This document shows positions 50,301-63,115 of a DNA stretch of 64,000 bases, piece after piece. The notes beneath the pieces were generated by a model. It was not told where the DNA came from and searched no databases. It saw only the letters and a list, made by a program, of their open reading frames with translations. Position 1 is the first letter of the stretch; the number at the start of each line of letters is the position of its first letter. The DNA is from Struthidea cinerea (Eukaryota; Chordata; Aves; Passeriformes; Corcoracidae), in contig VZTI01001716.1 in assembly GCA_013397865.1 (NCBI GenBank), forward strand, positions 186,001-250,000, read 5' to 3'. The position numbers and the translations under genes are program-made.

Positions 50301-53300
50301 AAGCCAAAAAATGCATCTTGTCAATGCTGCTAACTACTGTATAACACTTAAATGGCATGAGAAGTATTGTGAGTTACTACTGTGTATTAATCAAATTTTG
50401 TCAACCATTCGTAACATATGGTATTATAATTATGTCAAATATGTTTACAAAAGATGTGAACAGGTGCTAATGCTTGTGTTCCAAATGTTGACAGTCCTTA
50501 ACAAGATGTTCTCTTTACCAAACCGTGTCCCACAGACAAGGCAAGAAAAGGACTATAAACTAGGGCTAAAAATTTTTCCAAGTGACTTGAATTTCTTACC
50601 AAACTTTTAGGAAACTTGTTTTTTTCAATCTAATTTGATATAACAGTAGTCAGGATTCCACATTATGCATGAAACATAAAAGTAATTTCTGAATAGTATT
50701 ATTCTTTCCAATTCATAAGGTGAATGTAGTATATATCTACTGCTAATACTCTTATCACTAATTATTATTACTAACATTGTGCTGGATTCTAGAAGCCCTG
50801 CCAGATGTGACAGTCACAAAGCAGCTGTCATACATTCCTATACATAAAAGACAGTTTGTCTACAGAGTTCAAAATCTCAGAAAGATGCACCAAAAAGAAA
50901 CACAATGAAAACAGAACATAATGAAATGATGAAACAGCATTTGAGGAGAAAGAGCAATTTGGAACAGCTTTGTCCTAGAACAGTGAGGACTTATGTTTAT
51001 AATATAACTCCTTTATCTTTAATAGTGTAGTTGCCTAAAATATCTATTGAACCAAAATAGACAGAACTTTCCAGTAAGACAGGAAAGATTACTGTACAAA
51101 AACAATTATCACAAAATTAGTTTGCTCTTATTTCTGTTTAATCTAGAACAGTAAGTATCAGATATGGCCCAGTTACAAACACCTTCTAGCAGTAAGTAAC
51201 AGAATGTCTAACTATTCTTCTTAAGAAGAGTGTCCAATGCTATTTCAGGCTGTTGAATATTTTAATTTTAAACCATTTAGATACCGTGCTTATAGGTACA
51301 ATTACAAAGGCAAAGGGTTGGGCTGCCTTCTCTCTCTTTAAAGAATTGTTCTAAATAAACTGACATTGACCTTAAATCGTTTCCATTATTTCATTCTGCT
51401 GTCATTGCTTTGCTTAAATCATTACCCCTTAGAAATTATATGTGATTCACCTGTTTTAAAGGTTCCAGGTCAGGTTAAAAACATAATCAAGTGTTTACTG
51501 TAATTAAAAGGAAGTGTAAATTCTTAATTTACACCCACATAGGTCAAACTAAGGATTTTCAAATATGTTGATTACTTCAAGTGGCATTTTTTCACTGTTT
51601 TAAAAAAGATTTTAAAGAATATCTAAAAGGAATTGCTTCCCTCCATGAAAACCTCTCCAGTATGGCATTCAAACATGTCTTCTGCTCAGTATTCACATGA
51701 AGCTGCTGTAAGCCTTTGTGAAACAGGACTGACAGCACATTGTGGATTTCTGGTTTGCATTATTTAGGTGATGTAATTCATTATTTCCACCAGTTTATAG
51801 CAGTGTTTAGGATATGGGAAAAGTGTGGAGCTCAGTTCCAACATGGCCTGAGCCAAAACAGACAGAGAATACCTGTAGAACATACAAATATTGCCAAGAT
51901 ATTTGGCTGAGGAAGTTCATTTGTCATTACTTCATAGTGTACATAATTTACAGCTGGTTTTAAGCCCTTGCTGAGAAAAGTGATAAAATACTTGTTATAC
52001 CACTTTATCACATTGTGACATTTCTGTTTAAAATTGAATAGTAGCATAGTCCACTGCAAATTGATCACCACAGATTTTTTTCTATTACAAAATACTCAGA
52101 ACATCTTAAAACTTCTTATTAATTGAAGCATGTATCAATTCCTCAGCTACCTTCGAAATCACAGCCCCAGGAACAGATGAAACTGTATTCTAAAACAACA
52201 AATGCAGGCAGTGTTTACCCATCCGAACGGCTGGACTGATTTACCACACGGTCTGTTCCTCTCTGTGCCATACTGCTGTGATTGAGTGACAACACGGTTT
52301 TGTGCAATTTCTTTCATTTTAATAGAACATTTATAGATAATCCACCATTCCTTACAAACATGTCTTCACTGCAGTGTTAATCTAAACTTTCCCCTAGGTG
52401 TTCCTCAGATGTTAGCATCCATGAGATCTGATCCAAATGTCATTGCAATTTAAAGTGCAATCACAAAAGAGAACTTTCAACCTTAATTGTAACTTAGATA
52501 AACCAGCTGGAAGCTGTATGATGTTTGACAATCTGTAAACTGCTTCTCTTAATTCAAAATGCATTTCTGAATACAGAGGCAATGGACTTTCTGTCAAGAC
52601 TGTAAAAGGCACAAAATTTAATTCAATTCCACTTCCTTCACCTTTAACTATATTACATAAAACCAGCCACAGCAAAGGTGCATCTCTTTCAGCAACCTGC
52701 TCCGTACATCTTGGTCACTGCTGCCATCTCTCATGTCAAGCAGCCCCCCCATCCATCTCCACTGACTGTGCTTGTGGGGACCAAGAGTCCATCAGCAGTG
52801 GTTTGAGCTAAGTTCTGCCTTTGCTTCGTTGTCTGTGACACCTTTGCCGTGCCACCTGAAGCAACAGACAAAAGGAGAACAATGTAGAGAGCAATGCATT
52901 CATCGTGCCAATGAGAACTCGGAAGAGGCTGCTTAAGCTTCCAGACAGTGTTAAATTTGAAACTGGAAACTGCTTTTACCCAGACCTGGGTAACCAAAAA
53001 AAAGGCAGGTTGTAATATTCTGTAACATGAAATATTTCAAATATTTTACAAATACAAAATGATTTATCATTATGATGTCCATTCTTAAGGTGACAGGAAA
53101 TTTTAGTTGCATGCATTCACAGGAGATCATTCAGACATCATCAAAATGCATTTATTTACTTCTGAATTTGAAAAATGTTCTTGTTTTTGAATAGAAAACA
53201 AGAATAAGGAAGAGGCAATCTATTTTTTACTAGGAATCACAAAGGAAATAAAAAAATAGATGGGAGAAAAATTAACTCACCTATATATGTATCTTTGTAT

Positions 53301-54093
53301 ATTTTTTCCCTGGAAGCTCATACTGCTTTCAAGACAGAATATTTAATTTTAGATCAAACTAAAGAAAAAACACATTTTTTGCAGTAAAATTTAAAGTATA
53401 TTGTTTAAAATATTTTTCGTTTAATTCACATGATATAAAATATCATTCCACTGTTCCTACTAAGATTACTTCTTTGAGAACTGAATAGCTTACAAATGCA
53501 TACATTGATTAGTTCATAGCAATTACCTAAATATTGCTAAAAGACTTTAAGGAATAACTAAATTTTTTTTTTTTTAATTCCCAAAAGCATTGAAGGAAAT
53601 GTGTATGAAAAAAATGTTATCAAAAAGCATCCAATATAATAAATCCAAAGTTTATTATCTGTCTTCCTCTCAACAGCATTAAAAATTTTTAACAGGTGAC
53701 AGTATTGGAAAGGTGAAACTAAGAGTATAAAAAAAGAAAATCAGGAAGACTGAAGACATGAAATTGCAGGACAGGCGGAGGAGCAGAAAATAACTGCCTA
53801 GAATATTAGAGTGGAGGTGAGTATGTGTATAAACAACTAGACACAAAAAAAGACCCACAAAATTGAAGTATTTTTGACAAATATTATTTTTAGTATGAGT
53901 AAATTTTGGTTAGTCCTGGGTATTTCAATAAACACCAAAATGCAAACATTGCATGCTGCATTAGCATATGCTATAGATATTCTCTCCACAGCAGATAAAA
54001 AATGAGGTAAATGTATACCCTAGATGTATTCTCAACTAGCTCTGGTTCAAGCCTGAATTTTATCCAAGAAGTAGCGTGAGAGTTTCTCTCTGA
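47363..54093. other. AT-rich unique DNA, no gene recognised
   Basis: No gene is recognised. There is a short aaac microsatellite near 47357-47375. A perfect 9-bp inverted repeat (gtgtaaatt / aatttacac, 3-bp loop) lies at 51514-51534. The frame 50224-50610 (+) opens with TTG and has no recognisable motif. Confidence 0.6.
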
Positions 54094-54205
54094 TTTTTTT
54101 TTTTTTTTCACAGAAATTGCCTTTAGCTTTTTACACCTCAGCCTTTACACAGACAAGTGCTCTCCCTCACTTTCCCTCTCTCTGTCTCTCCCTCACTCTT
54201 TCCTG
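54094..54205. repeat. Poly-T and CT-rich pyrimidine tract
   Basis: Fifteen T (54094-54108) are followed, after about 50 bp, by a CT-rich run with tctccctcac repeated in degenerate form (54160-54205). This is simple sequence. Nothing downstream resembles an exon, so I do not treat it as a splice-acceptor tract. Confidence 0.75.
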
Positions 54206-57200
54206 CTATGTGAGTGGCAAAATAACTTTTTCAGGCTGATGTTCTTAGTATATTTTACCTCTGAGACTGGCACATTAGTAGATGTCAAATGGCCCAAGTC
54301 ACAAAGCATTTCTCAGAGTCCTAATTGGCTGAGTCTAACCTATACCATCAGGCCACCTCCACAGAAGCCATTTCAGGGATGATTCTTCAGACAGGCAGCC
54401 TGCATTTAAACTGATCCCTCTGGTCAACTAGGAGAAAAAAAACAGGGGAAAAATAAACACTGCGGTTGCTCTGGCAGGCTGGTTGCCTACCACACTTATT
54501 ACTTTCTGAAATTCCTTTGAGAACTGTCTTATTTTATTTTCCATTTAGCTCAAGATGAGAATTTCCCATTTTTAGAGCGTTTCTTTTCCCACTGATATCA
54601 AAGCTTCCCTGTGCCAACAGACTATTTTTACACCATAATATACCTGTTAAGAAACTTACATATACTTTTCCCATATGTCTCTAATAACAAATTATCATTG
54701 CAATTTAATACCTGACATTATATAAGTGTATCCTGCTTTTTCAAGAGAAAAAAGGGTGTTGTTTCACTGCTGTCTGAAGCCTGTTGTAATCTCAGGCCAT
54801 AATATGACACGCTCATCTTAACAGTCACACACATAAAATATTATCAGTGTACTAGTCTTTTCCCTCCCTATCAGATATCTGGAAGTTGCTGCATTAGGAA
54901 TTTGCACCTTGTAGCAAATAATTGTCTCCTGTTTTCACAGGAGAAATTTCTTTTATTCGATCAATTAAATTCCACCATCAGTCTAAAAGATATGAAATTG
55001 AGTAGAAAAGAAGGGCAGAGGACAACCAGGGCATGGCAGTGAATACAAGCAGCTTTGCCAGTGACTTTTCTTTAAATGTCCCTTCCAGTCTTTCAGAAAT
55101 GGACAAATTATCCCATTTCTTTGCTTTCATATGGAGATGTAATGACTATTTTCACCAGCTTCCTCATACAAATAAATAATTCTCAGGTTTAATTTGTGAA
55201 AGTCAAAGGGTGAGAGTAAATACAGAAACTGGACTCATGCAAGCACAAAACATTTATTCTGGATGAACATACAAAATTTATAAATTTAGACCTCACAATA
55301 CAAATGAGAAACAGGCAGATGGGAAACTTTTCAAAACTAAGGATGAGAAAAATTCAGGGTGTTAGCACATCTGTAGAATACAGATTTCAATAAAACATCT
55401 GGTTTTTCCTTCTTCAGACACTCACAGTTTTGATAAAATGTCACCAGAAGAAGTTCAGTAATAGTGGTTTGTAACCAACAAAATGTTCTGTTTTCCTAAA
55501 CCACTGGGCATACATTGGATAAAAAAAAAAACTTTTTTTCGAATTAATCAAGAAAAATTAAATTATAAGTTAATTTCATTTAGAACAATTCACATAATTA
55601 CATGCTCAAATAAAAATACGCTAAATAAAAACTAAAATATGTAACTTTTGTTGCTGCATGTCTTCAAAAATTGTAAGATGAAGCTGAAGGAAAAAAACAG
55701 AAAGTTCTATTCAGAAAATTTCAAAGTAAAATATTTTGACTTCAACTATTTTCCTTTTCACTATTTTCACAGTTCTAGTCTGTGGTCTCACTTTGGATAA
55801 GAACCATTCTTTCTAACTTTTCTAAGTCTACTAAATCAATTTTGAGATGGATTGACCAATGCATCACTCAATATTTTACATCTGAGTGCATCATTGTCTT
55901 ATAAACCAATTTTCAGAACTGTGCTCTCCGCTTAATTCTTTTCCTAATGATTCCTGACACTGTATTAGATACTTGCTGCACAGCTGAATTTTGACCTCAT
56001 GTTTTCAAAGAAGAATCTACAATAATTCTGTTAATGCTGATTTAGCCAGCAGGATGTACAAAAAATTAGTAGTTCAGCACTTTCATAATTGGTTCCCTTT
56101 AGCTCCCATCCACTCTTAGTGCTTTCCTACCAATCACTGTATTGATTTTTTCTAAAATGTCTTACATAAGATTAATTTAATATTATTCTTGATCTCCATT
56201 TTCTGTACAGAATAGTTCTAGTGCAGCAGCATCTTAATTTATAGATATAATTCTCCTATCATTTAAAATAATTTAAAAATATTTTTACATTCTTTTAAAA
56301 TTTTTAGATGCAGCTCAAAATATGTCGATTTGGCAAAATAGTTTTTGTTTAACCTGTCAAAATTTGCACTCTTTTAAATTAGACAAGATTTCCACTTTTC
56401 GATAGAAGCAAAATATTTTGGCTCTGCTGTTAACCCAGTAAACACTTTTGCTCCTCAGAGAGTCTAATGACCACTTTATATTTTCACCATATCTATAAAG
56501 CAGAATTTTTGAAGAAACTTTCTGTGAATATTTTACCTTCTCAGCTCTGTGGTTAACTTGTTCTCTTATGTTTCTAAGTATTTCACATAAACAATTTCCT
56601 GTAATTTTCCGTTTCCATATTAAATTTGCTGCCTTGGGTTTATGTGCGTTTGCATTCCTACTCAGGTGTTACAATTCTGATTCCCTAAAAGCTGCATGAA
56701 GCAATTCTAGACACAGGTCCAGTGCACAACAAAAAAGTAAATCAAGACTCATGTCCTCTCTTGCTTGCTAACTGACCAGTTTTTCCAACAAGTAATCATT
56801 CAAGGGATTTAAAATGTAGAGTTTGCATCATGCATTTTTTGTTACAGAGTCACCATAGGAATAAGCAAAGTCTCCCAGTACAATTAATTTTCTTCCTTAA
56901 CCACACTCTAACTTTCCCTTAGCATGTCATGGTTACTGTTACTGCCAGCCCAATACTGTACTCTTATTCCTTTGGTGTGGCATTTGAACCTACTGAGATT
57001 GTGTTAAATTTTGAAAAAGTAATCTTGCTTATTTTTCATATTCTATATGACATAATTACTCTAGGTGCTCCAAATGCTTCATTGGAACATATTGTCATAT
57101 TGCTCCATATTGCTCCATACAGCAATCTGGCCAAATAAACACATTATCAGCTTCTGCAGCAGTGTATTTTCCCTATTTTGCTTCAAAGCTAAAAATTCCT

Positions 57201-57481
57201 GCCCCTCTTCCCAACCACTCTGAAAATCATCTCATCTTGGCCTTAGAGCTCTGAACCACATCTCGTCAAAAAAACATTGCTAACCTTGACTACTTCATTT
57301 CTGTGATCTTCAATAAATCAATTGCTGCAAACCATTAAAAGCAAAATAGAACTGGATTTATGGAGCAACAGCAGGCTGGATAAAATAATATGCCCAGATT
57401 TAAAGTAATTAAAAATATAAACAAATACAAATACAAATAAAAATCAAAAAAATAAAGTAATTAGAAAAATCTTGCTTCTTC
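54206..57481. other. AT-rich unique DNA, no gene recognised
   Basis: No gene is recognised. A short tandem duplication (tattgctcca twice) lies near 57098-57118. An A-rich stretch with repeated acaaat units lies at about 57419-57460, just before the LTR. Confidence 0.6.
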
Positions 57482-57486
57482 ATGTG
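57482..57486. repeat. 5-bp target-site duplication (atgtg)
   Basis: The pentamer atgtg stands directly before the LTR edge and is repeated exactly at 58121-58125 directly after the other edge. Five-base duplications are typical of ERVL-type elements. Confidence 0.85.
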
Positions 57487-58120
57487 TGTCCTAGTTTGGA
57501 CAAATTTGGAGGAAAATATCCTCTGATAGAAGTCAGGTTGCAACCACCCCTCCCCCCAGGTCTGGAAAAAAAAATTTCCTCGAAGGAAAGCAAAAGAGAT
57601 AAAAGCTATCTATTTAACAAACACACAGGTGGGGAATAGTAATGCTAAATAATGAGATCTCTCTCTCTCTGTGGAGAGAAAACCTGAGAAGATTTCAGAA
57701 GTTCTCTGTAGGTGCGGTCTCTCTCCTCCTCGGAGCTGGGTCGGCGAGGGGCCACCCCCCCGGGCCTCCAGGAAAAAATTCTCCTGATGCTTTCAGATGT
57801 TGTTGAAACAGTCCAGAAGAGGAGAACAAAAAACCAAAATCCTAGGAAAACAAAGTTCAACTCTCCATCTCTCACCGGAAAAGGCAGAGACAAAAAAAAA
57901 ACAAAGTTGGCTGAGGGGGGAAAAAAAAAACCCAAGGGCACCGCAGAAGCCGAGGAGCGTATCTCCGTGTCCTTGAAACAACTGCTTTGAAAAGTTTTCC
58001 GGTTTTGGTTTTGTTTTTTTTTTTTCTCTGTCCCTCTCAGGCTCAGTTTAAAGACACAGAAAAGATTGGTGGGCATAGAGTAGCAATGGGGGATACACAT
58101 CATAAAGTCACCCCAAGACA
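57487..58120 (-). mobile_element. Solo LTR, ERVL-like, 634 bp, minus strand
   Basis: On the plus strand the element runs from TGTCCTAG to AAGACA, so on the minus strand it starts TGTCTTGG and ends CTAGGACA. A perfect 5-bp duplication (atgtg) flanks it. Its body has a CpG-rich stretch (57710-57770, including 'ggtcggcgaggggccac'), an 'agagataaaagctatctatt' stretch (57595-57614) and A runs, in the layout I know from songbird ERV LTRs. I chose the minus strand because these parts read as in other copies of this LTR type, as recalled from memory. No internal retroviral sequence is attached. The frames at 57645-58121 (-) and 57712-57990 (+) are only shadows of the LTR and its low-complexity runs. 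Confidence 0.85.
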
Positions 58121-58125
58121 ATGTG

Positions 58126-60133
58126 ACAAGACAATCTTACTTACACCATCCATAGTCACTGGTATCTCTTGGGCAGGGTCTCTACACCAGTAGTTCCTGC
58201 TTTGTTGATTTTCTGGGTATCACCAGGCATTAGCTACTGGCTGGACTTTTGGGTAGCCAAGCCATTCTGTGCGGTAGAAGTGTAAAAGCCAACTAAATCA
58301 CAGCTTTTTAATCACAGTTTTCGACTTGCTGCTTGAAGTATCTTAAATCCACTTCTTTCCCTTCTAGCCATACAGCTCTGCTCAGGTAAGTTTCTACCTT
58401 TTCCTAAAACATTAGAACAAATCTCTTCATGCCTGTGACTGAGACAGTAGTGTTCCAGACTAAATTTTTCTGTCTATATGAAGAAAAATATTTATATTAG
58501 TGAAGGATTCAAAATAGCATGATCTAGTAAGGACTACTATAAACACACAAAATACATCTTCTGTCCCATAGAAGCAGTGCAATGAAGAGTCTCATATTTG
58601 GTCTTCTTTTGAATAGTAGTTTCCTTCTTGTGTTACTTCAAAGCTAAAGACCAATTAAAGGATATCGATTTCCCAAGCTTCCGAGTAGGTCCTACACTTC
58701 AGGAAAAAAAGACAACAGACATTACAATTCCAAACTAATAAAAGAGATATTTCAGTAGTTATAATTTAATGATGTAGTTCATTCCTGAGACAAACTATTA
58801 ATTCCCCATGGAAATAACAATTCTTTTTATTATTTTTTTTACTATTAACAAACAATGCAGTAAGTTTTAGAGGCATAATATAATACAGGGTTTACAAAAA
58901 AGTCAGATTCCAGCAGATGTCTTCCATATGCATGCAACATTTAAAATAATCAGTATACAAACACCACCATTTCTCTAAGCAGCAATTTTAAATTTGGCTT
59001 TGATATTATGTAAATTTTTACTCAGTTCTCAGAACTTATGACTGTTTAAAAAACCACTTATTAAAAACAAGACCAGAAATATTTTATGAGTCGAGAAAAA
59101 ACATAACAAAAATTAATGTCAGAAATTATGCTTTGAGCAGCCCTTCTTCTATTGGAGTTTCTGGTTGAACTTTAAAATGTTACAAAAAAATATGTATTTC
59201 GAGTTTGTCGTTCTATTTGACATTAAAAAAGATTATTACCTTTTCAAATTGATTTACTATTAATCAGAAAAAGACCTTTCCACACAAAGGTTCTGATAAG
59301 ACTCATATTAGTCAAGCATGCACACGTTTCATGCCCATTTCCTACTCTGCCAAGGACATAAAATGTGCAAAAAAGACCATTGCAAACAACCTTTGACACT
59401 CACTCCTTTTATGATTTTTTCCAAACAAAAAATAATATAACAGTTTGAACCAGTTATTGAAATGATGACATGTAAAATGTGTATTTTTAATAAAGACAGT
59501 CTGTGGGGAGGGGTGGTAGACAGGGACAAATCAAGTTCTCTGCAAAAAACACACTGCTTGTTAAGAAACTACCTACAAATTATGGCTACATCTGCTGTGT
59601 GCTTTACTGATATATGTCTGTCAATCCAAACAGGAGCACCATAAGCCCCTATTCAATAAGGAATGTGGACTAAAAATCGCAGTGTTAAAGGTTTTTCTTT
59701 TTCGAGAGTCTTAATTTGGAACAAAAATTTGGAATGTTTTTGTTTGTCAGAGACTTGATCACCTAAAGCTGAATTACAAACAGCTCTCAGAGCAGAGTTC
59801 TCATTTGGGGTTACCTGCATTCATTCACAAGACTTTCGCATGTCTTAAAGAAAGAAAGATATTTTCCATTTTATGTGTGGTCTAACTTCAATACAACTAT
59901 GCCAGATTTGAATAGGATATGTTGTATCCTAACCGGACCATGGTCAGAAATTCCCATAGCAATTTTATGAACTACAATAAATAAGCTAATTTCTTTATTT
60001 CTTCAACCCATTTTATTACCTGGATATAAAATTTTTCATTTTGAAATATTGAGTATATTTTATGTTTTGCTATGCCTAATATCACAATTTGTTTTACTTC
60101 ATACTCATTTCTGTTGCTAGTAAGAAAATTTCA
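58126..60133. other. AT-rich unique DNA, no gene recognised
   Basis: No gene or transposon is recognised between the two LTRs. Frames here are short and mutually antisense (59329-59529 -, 59462-59644 +). Confidence 0.6.
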
Positions 60134-60598
60134 TGGTTTAGACCCAGTGAGAATCTAAGCACCACCCAGCCACTAACTTACTCCCCGTCGAATGGGGTAG
60201 AGAATCCAAAGGCTAAAACTGAGAAAACTCACGAGCTGGGATAAAGACAATTTAACAGGGAAAGCAAAAGCTACACATGCAAGGAAAGAAAATCAAGGAA
60301 TTGTTTCACCACTTTTCATGAGCAGGCAGGTGGCTCCATCACATGCAATGACACCATCACTCCAACTGCCGCACCGTTCTTTCTCCTTCCCCCAGCTCTT
60401 ATTGCTGAGCATAACTCCATATGGTCTGGGATATCCCTGTGGTCAGTTGGGGTCAGCTGTCATGGCTGTCATCTCCCAAACCCTTGCGCATCCTCAGTCT
60501 CCTCACTGCTGGGGTGGAGTGAGGAGAATGAAAGACCTTGAGTCCATGGAAACACTGCTGAGCAGTAAGAAACATCTGTGTTATCCATGGAAGATTTA
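60134..60598 (-). mobile_element. ERVL-type LTR, truncated, minus strand
   Basis: The plus strand reads the reverse complement of a common songbird ERVL LTR. The order is 'cccagccactaacttactcc' and 'gaatggggtagagaatcc', then 'gagctgggataaagacaatt', 'ccatatggtctgggatatc', 'gtggtcagttggggtcagc', 'tgtcatggctgtcatctccc', and 'gaaagaccttgagtcc' with 'aacactgctgagcagtaag'. One edge is plausibly the tggttt at 60134. At the other end similarity fades after 'ctgtgttatcc', so the promoter-side end is lost or too diverged to follow. No target-site duplication was found. The plus frame 60318-60674 is a shadow. Identification is from memory of the family, not a search. Confidence 0.82.
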
Positions 60599-62639
60599 TA
60601 TGTATGTAATGGCACGATCTGCCCAGTATTTTATAAATTGTTTAGGAGTTACTGGGATAAAATTAAGTACATAAAATTTATTTGTTTAGATGTTTAAGAA
60701 TTTGAAGTGGTTTAACATTTCTCCCAGCTTCATGAGCTCACTTGATTGAACAGTGAAAAGCTAAATATCCTGAAAAATTCTGACAGTCTCTCTAATTAGC
60801 AAATGCTCCTTACAGGGATGGGAGATGACTGCTGTGCTTTAAGTACTGCTATTAATTATAATGTTAGCTGAATATTTGTAATCACTTCAAAATTAACCTT
60901 TGTATCCTCAAGAGATTCTTCTTTCTAAGAGTCACTCAGAACCTGAGAGAGAAACTAATTAGTCAATGACTGATAAGTGTAGAAGGAACACAAATTAATT
61001 CTTTGTTTACTGCTTTATGGCTGTACTGTATAACTTGTACTGCAATTAAAATTGGTTTTATATTGTAAAAAGAAAAGTGTATAATCCTTGGATAATAATA
61101 TTATTTTAGTGATGCTGACATTTCATTAGTGTTGTCTATTCCTTGGCAAGTTCAGAGGAAGCCTTCTGGTGGGTCTTTGACAAGACATTTTCTGCATCTC
61201 TTGACAGAGTCCAGCTTTGAAACACGCATCACGAAGCAGGGAGAAACACATTTAACATGGAATAGCTGAGTCTCAGCACAGCTTCAGACAACTCCATTTG
61301 CCAAAAGCTTGTGTCCTTAACATTCACGGGCTGCATCTTGACGAACAAGGCATTGACCAATGATGTCATCCTTTTAAAGATACACAAGGCCACTCCATTA
61401 ATCTAATAATATTAGCATGCAACAGATTCAATTAAAATCTATGGAATTGTTACTACGCGGTATACAATAAACTTATAAAATAGACTTATACTATTTGGAT
61501 TTAAAGCTCTAGGAAAAAAACCCACAACTTTTTACTAGCTGACATGACACACGGTCCTGCGCAACATGAATTAACACTGCAGTGAAGGTTGCATAGATGG
61601 AAAGCTAAGTGCAGGACCATGTCTGCAGATCTTAAAAGATCTCAGCTGAAAGATTGTTTCACACTTTCATTCTCTTACCATGCATGCTATCATTCTCATG
61701 TGATGTTCTTTTATCAGTACTATTTTAAATTTCTTAGTATATGATAATTTATTCCAAATGATCATCTTGGTGTGATTCTTGGAGTGTTCTGCACAAGCAC
61801 TTGGGGATCCTGATTGGTTCCTTCCTACTCAGGATATTCTATAATTCTAAAAAGTAACATCTTACTAGGTCTGTTAGATCAACTTACAAAAAGGTCATAA
61901 TATCCTAGTAACGGTCCAAAATATTTTTAATACTGCCTTTATTCTTCCTTTCTACACTAGCTAACACAAATATTTGTAATTTGATTCTAATTTTCTGATA
62001 GAAAAATTACATAAACAATTACATTTATGGTAGGAGGTGTAAGACTGTACATCTGCTGCCTGGACAGATAATGTTTTCACTGTGATCTTTTCTGAACAGA
62101 TATTAACATATTGAGAAGTCTTTACTCCAAGGAAGTTGGTGGCATAGATTTCTGCTAACTGTTCATAGGAAACTCCAGTATTTTTTGTTGGATGGTCTCT
62201 GATAGAATTATACTGCCTTTGCTCTCGACTGAGGATCTCACAACCCTACAGCTGTCCCTCAAGAAATGCATACACATGCCACAGCTGGCACCCTTGGGAC
62301 CAGCAGCTGATAGTCTGTCACAAGGCAAAGCAAAACTCAGCTGCTAAATAATAGAATTTAACTTAACTAATAGAATTTCACCAGGTCTACCAGAAAGGAT
62401 TTTCTGCAGCTCTGAAGAATTTAATAACCAATTAATGAGCATACTGCTGTTCTTTTTCCCAAGTGCAGAACCTGCTCTGCTCCTTTCAGCCTCTTGGCAG
62501 AGTCCTGGGCTGCTGCACAGGCCTTCACACTTCATGACCCAAATTCCAACATCTACGGTTTGCTTTTGCATGTCTGCTTTCATATATCACACTTTTTTAA
62601 AATTCCTCTTTCTGTCCTGGACACCAGATTTCATCCACA
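60599..62639. other. AT-rich unique DNA
   Basis: No gene is recognised. A loose nested hairpin (61553-61618) is listed separately. Frames at 62344-62583 (-) and 62435-62665 (+) are mutual antisense shadows. Confidence 0.6.
61553..61618. repeat. Small nested inverted repeats
   Basis: The outer arms ggtcctgc (61553-61560) and gcaggacc (61611-61618) are exact complements. Inside them gcaac (61561-61565) can pair with gttgc (61588-61592), and the palindrome cactgcagtg (61575-61584) fills the loop. The spacing is asymmetric, so the stem would be interrupted. It may be chance. Confidence 0.5.
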
Positions 62640-63115
62640 GACCAGTCAGAACCAAGACATCATGAGGGCCAACTACTCCCTTGGCTCAGGGAAACCTGGA
62701 GCTGGGAGGAACCCTGATGCCAGCCATGCCCTCGCCAAGAGTTTCTGTCCTGTGGAGACTGAGCATCGTAGAGAGAACCAGGGGCTACTAACATCCATCA
62801 ATAGCCCCAGGCAGGGTGAGAGATGAATCAGGACTGGGGTCCAGCCAGGAGAAGAACACAGAACAGGCTGTGAGCCCCTCCCAGAGAGGAGACCCCAGCT
62901 CATCTACCATAAGACAGGATTGGTGGTCAGGGCTGAGCTGAAGAAGGTCCCCAGGACTATGGGAAGTGGGAGAGGTGGGGTCCCCAGTGGCCTTGTCCAG
63001 GCCAGCCTGGCCTGCGGGTGCCTTTGCCTTTCTGCATTGTTGATGCACAAAGCCCCTACTTCCTCCTGTCTTAATTCCCAGATAATACTTTCTTCAAACT
63101 AATACCTTTTAAAAG
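62640..63115. other. GC-rich block of unknown origin
   Basis: This block is strongly GC-enriched relative to the surrounding DNA and ends abruptly in AT-rich sequence near 63080-63115. Overlapping frames exist on both strands (62494-62826 +, 62673-62903 -, 62788-63048 -, 62920-63102 +). None has a recognisable domain, and such overlap is expected in GC-rich non-coding DNA. The sequence after 63060, 'attcccagataatactttc', has the feel of a decayed polyadenylation region, so an old LTR or a transcript end is possible. I cannot assign it. Confidence 0.4.

Noticed and set aside
50224..50610. 128-codon plus-strand frame
   Set aside because: It opens with TTG rather than ATG, has no known motif and lies in AT-rich DNA.
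57645..58121. 158-codon minus-strand frame, lysine- and phenylalanine-rich
   Set aside because: It lies almost entirely inside the 634-bp LTR and reads through its A and T runs; a shadow of the repeat, not a gene.
60318..60674. 118-codon plus-strand frame
   Set aside because: It reads antisense through the ERVL-type LTR at 60134-60598.
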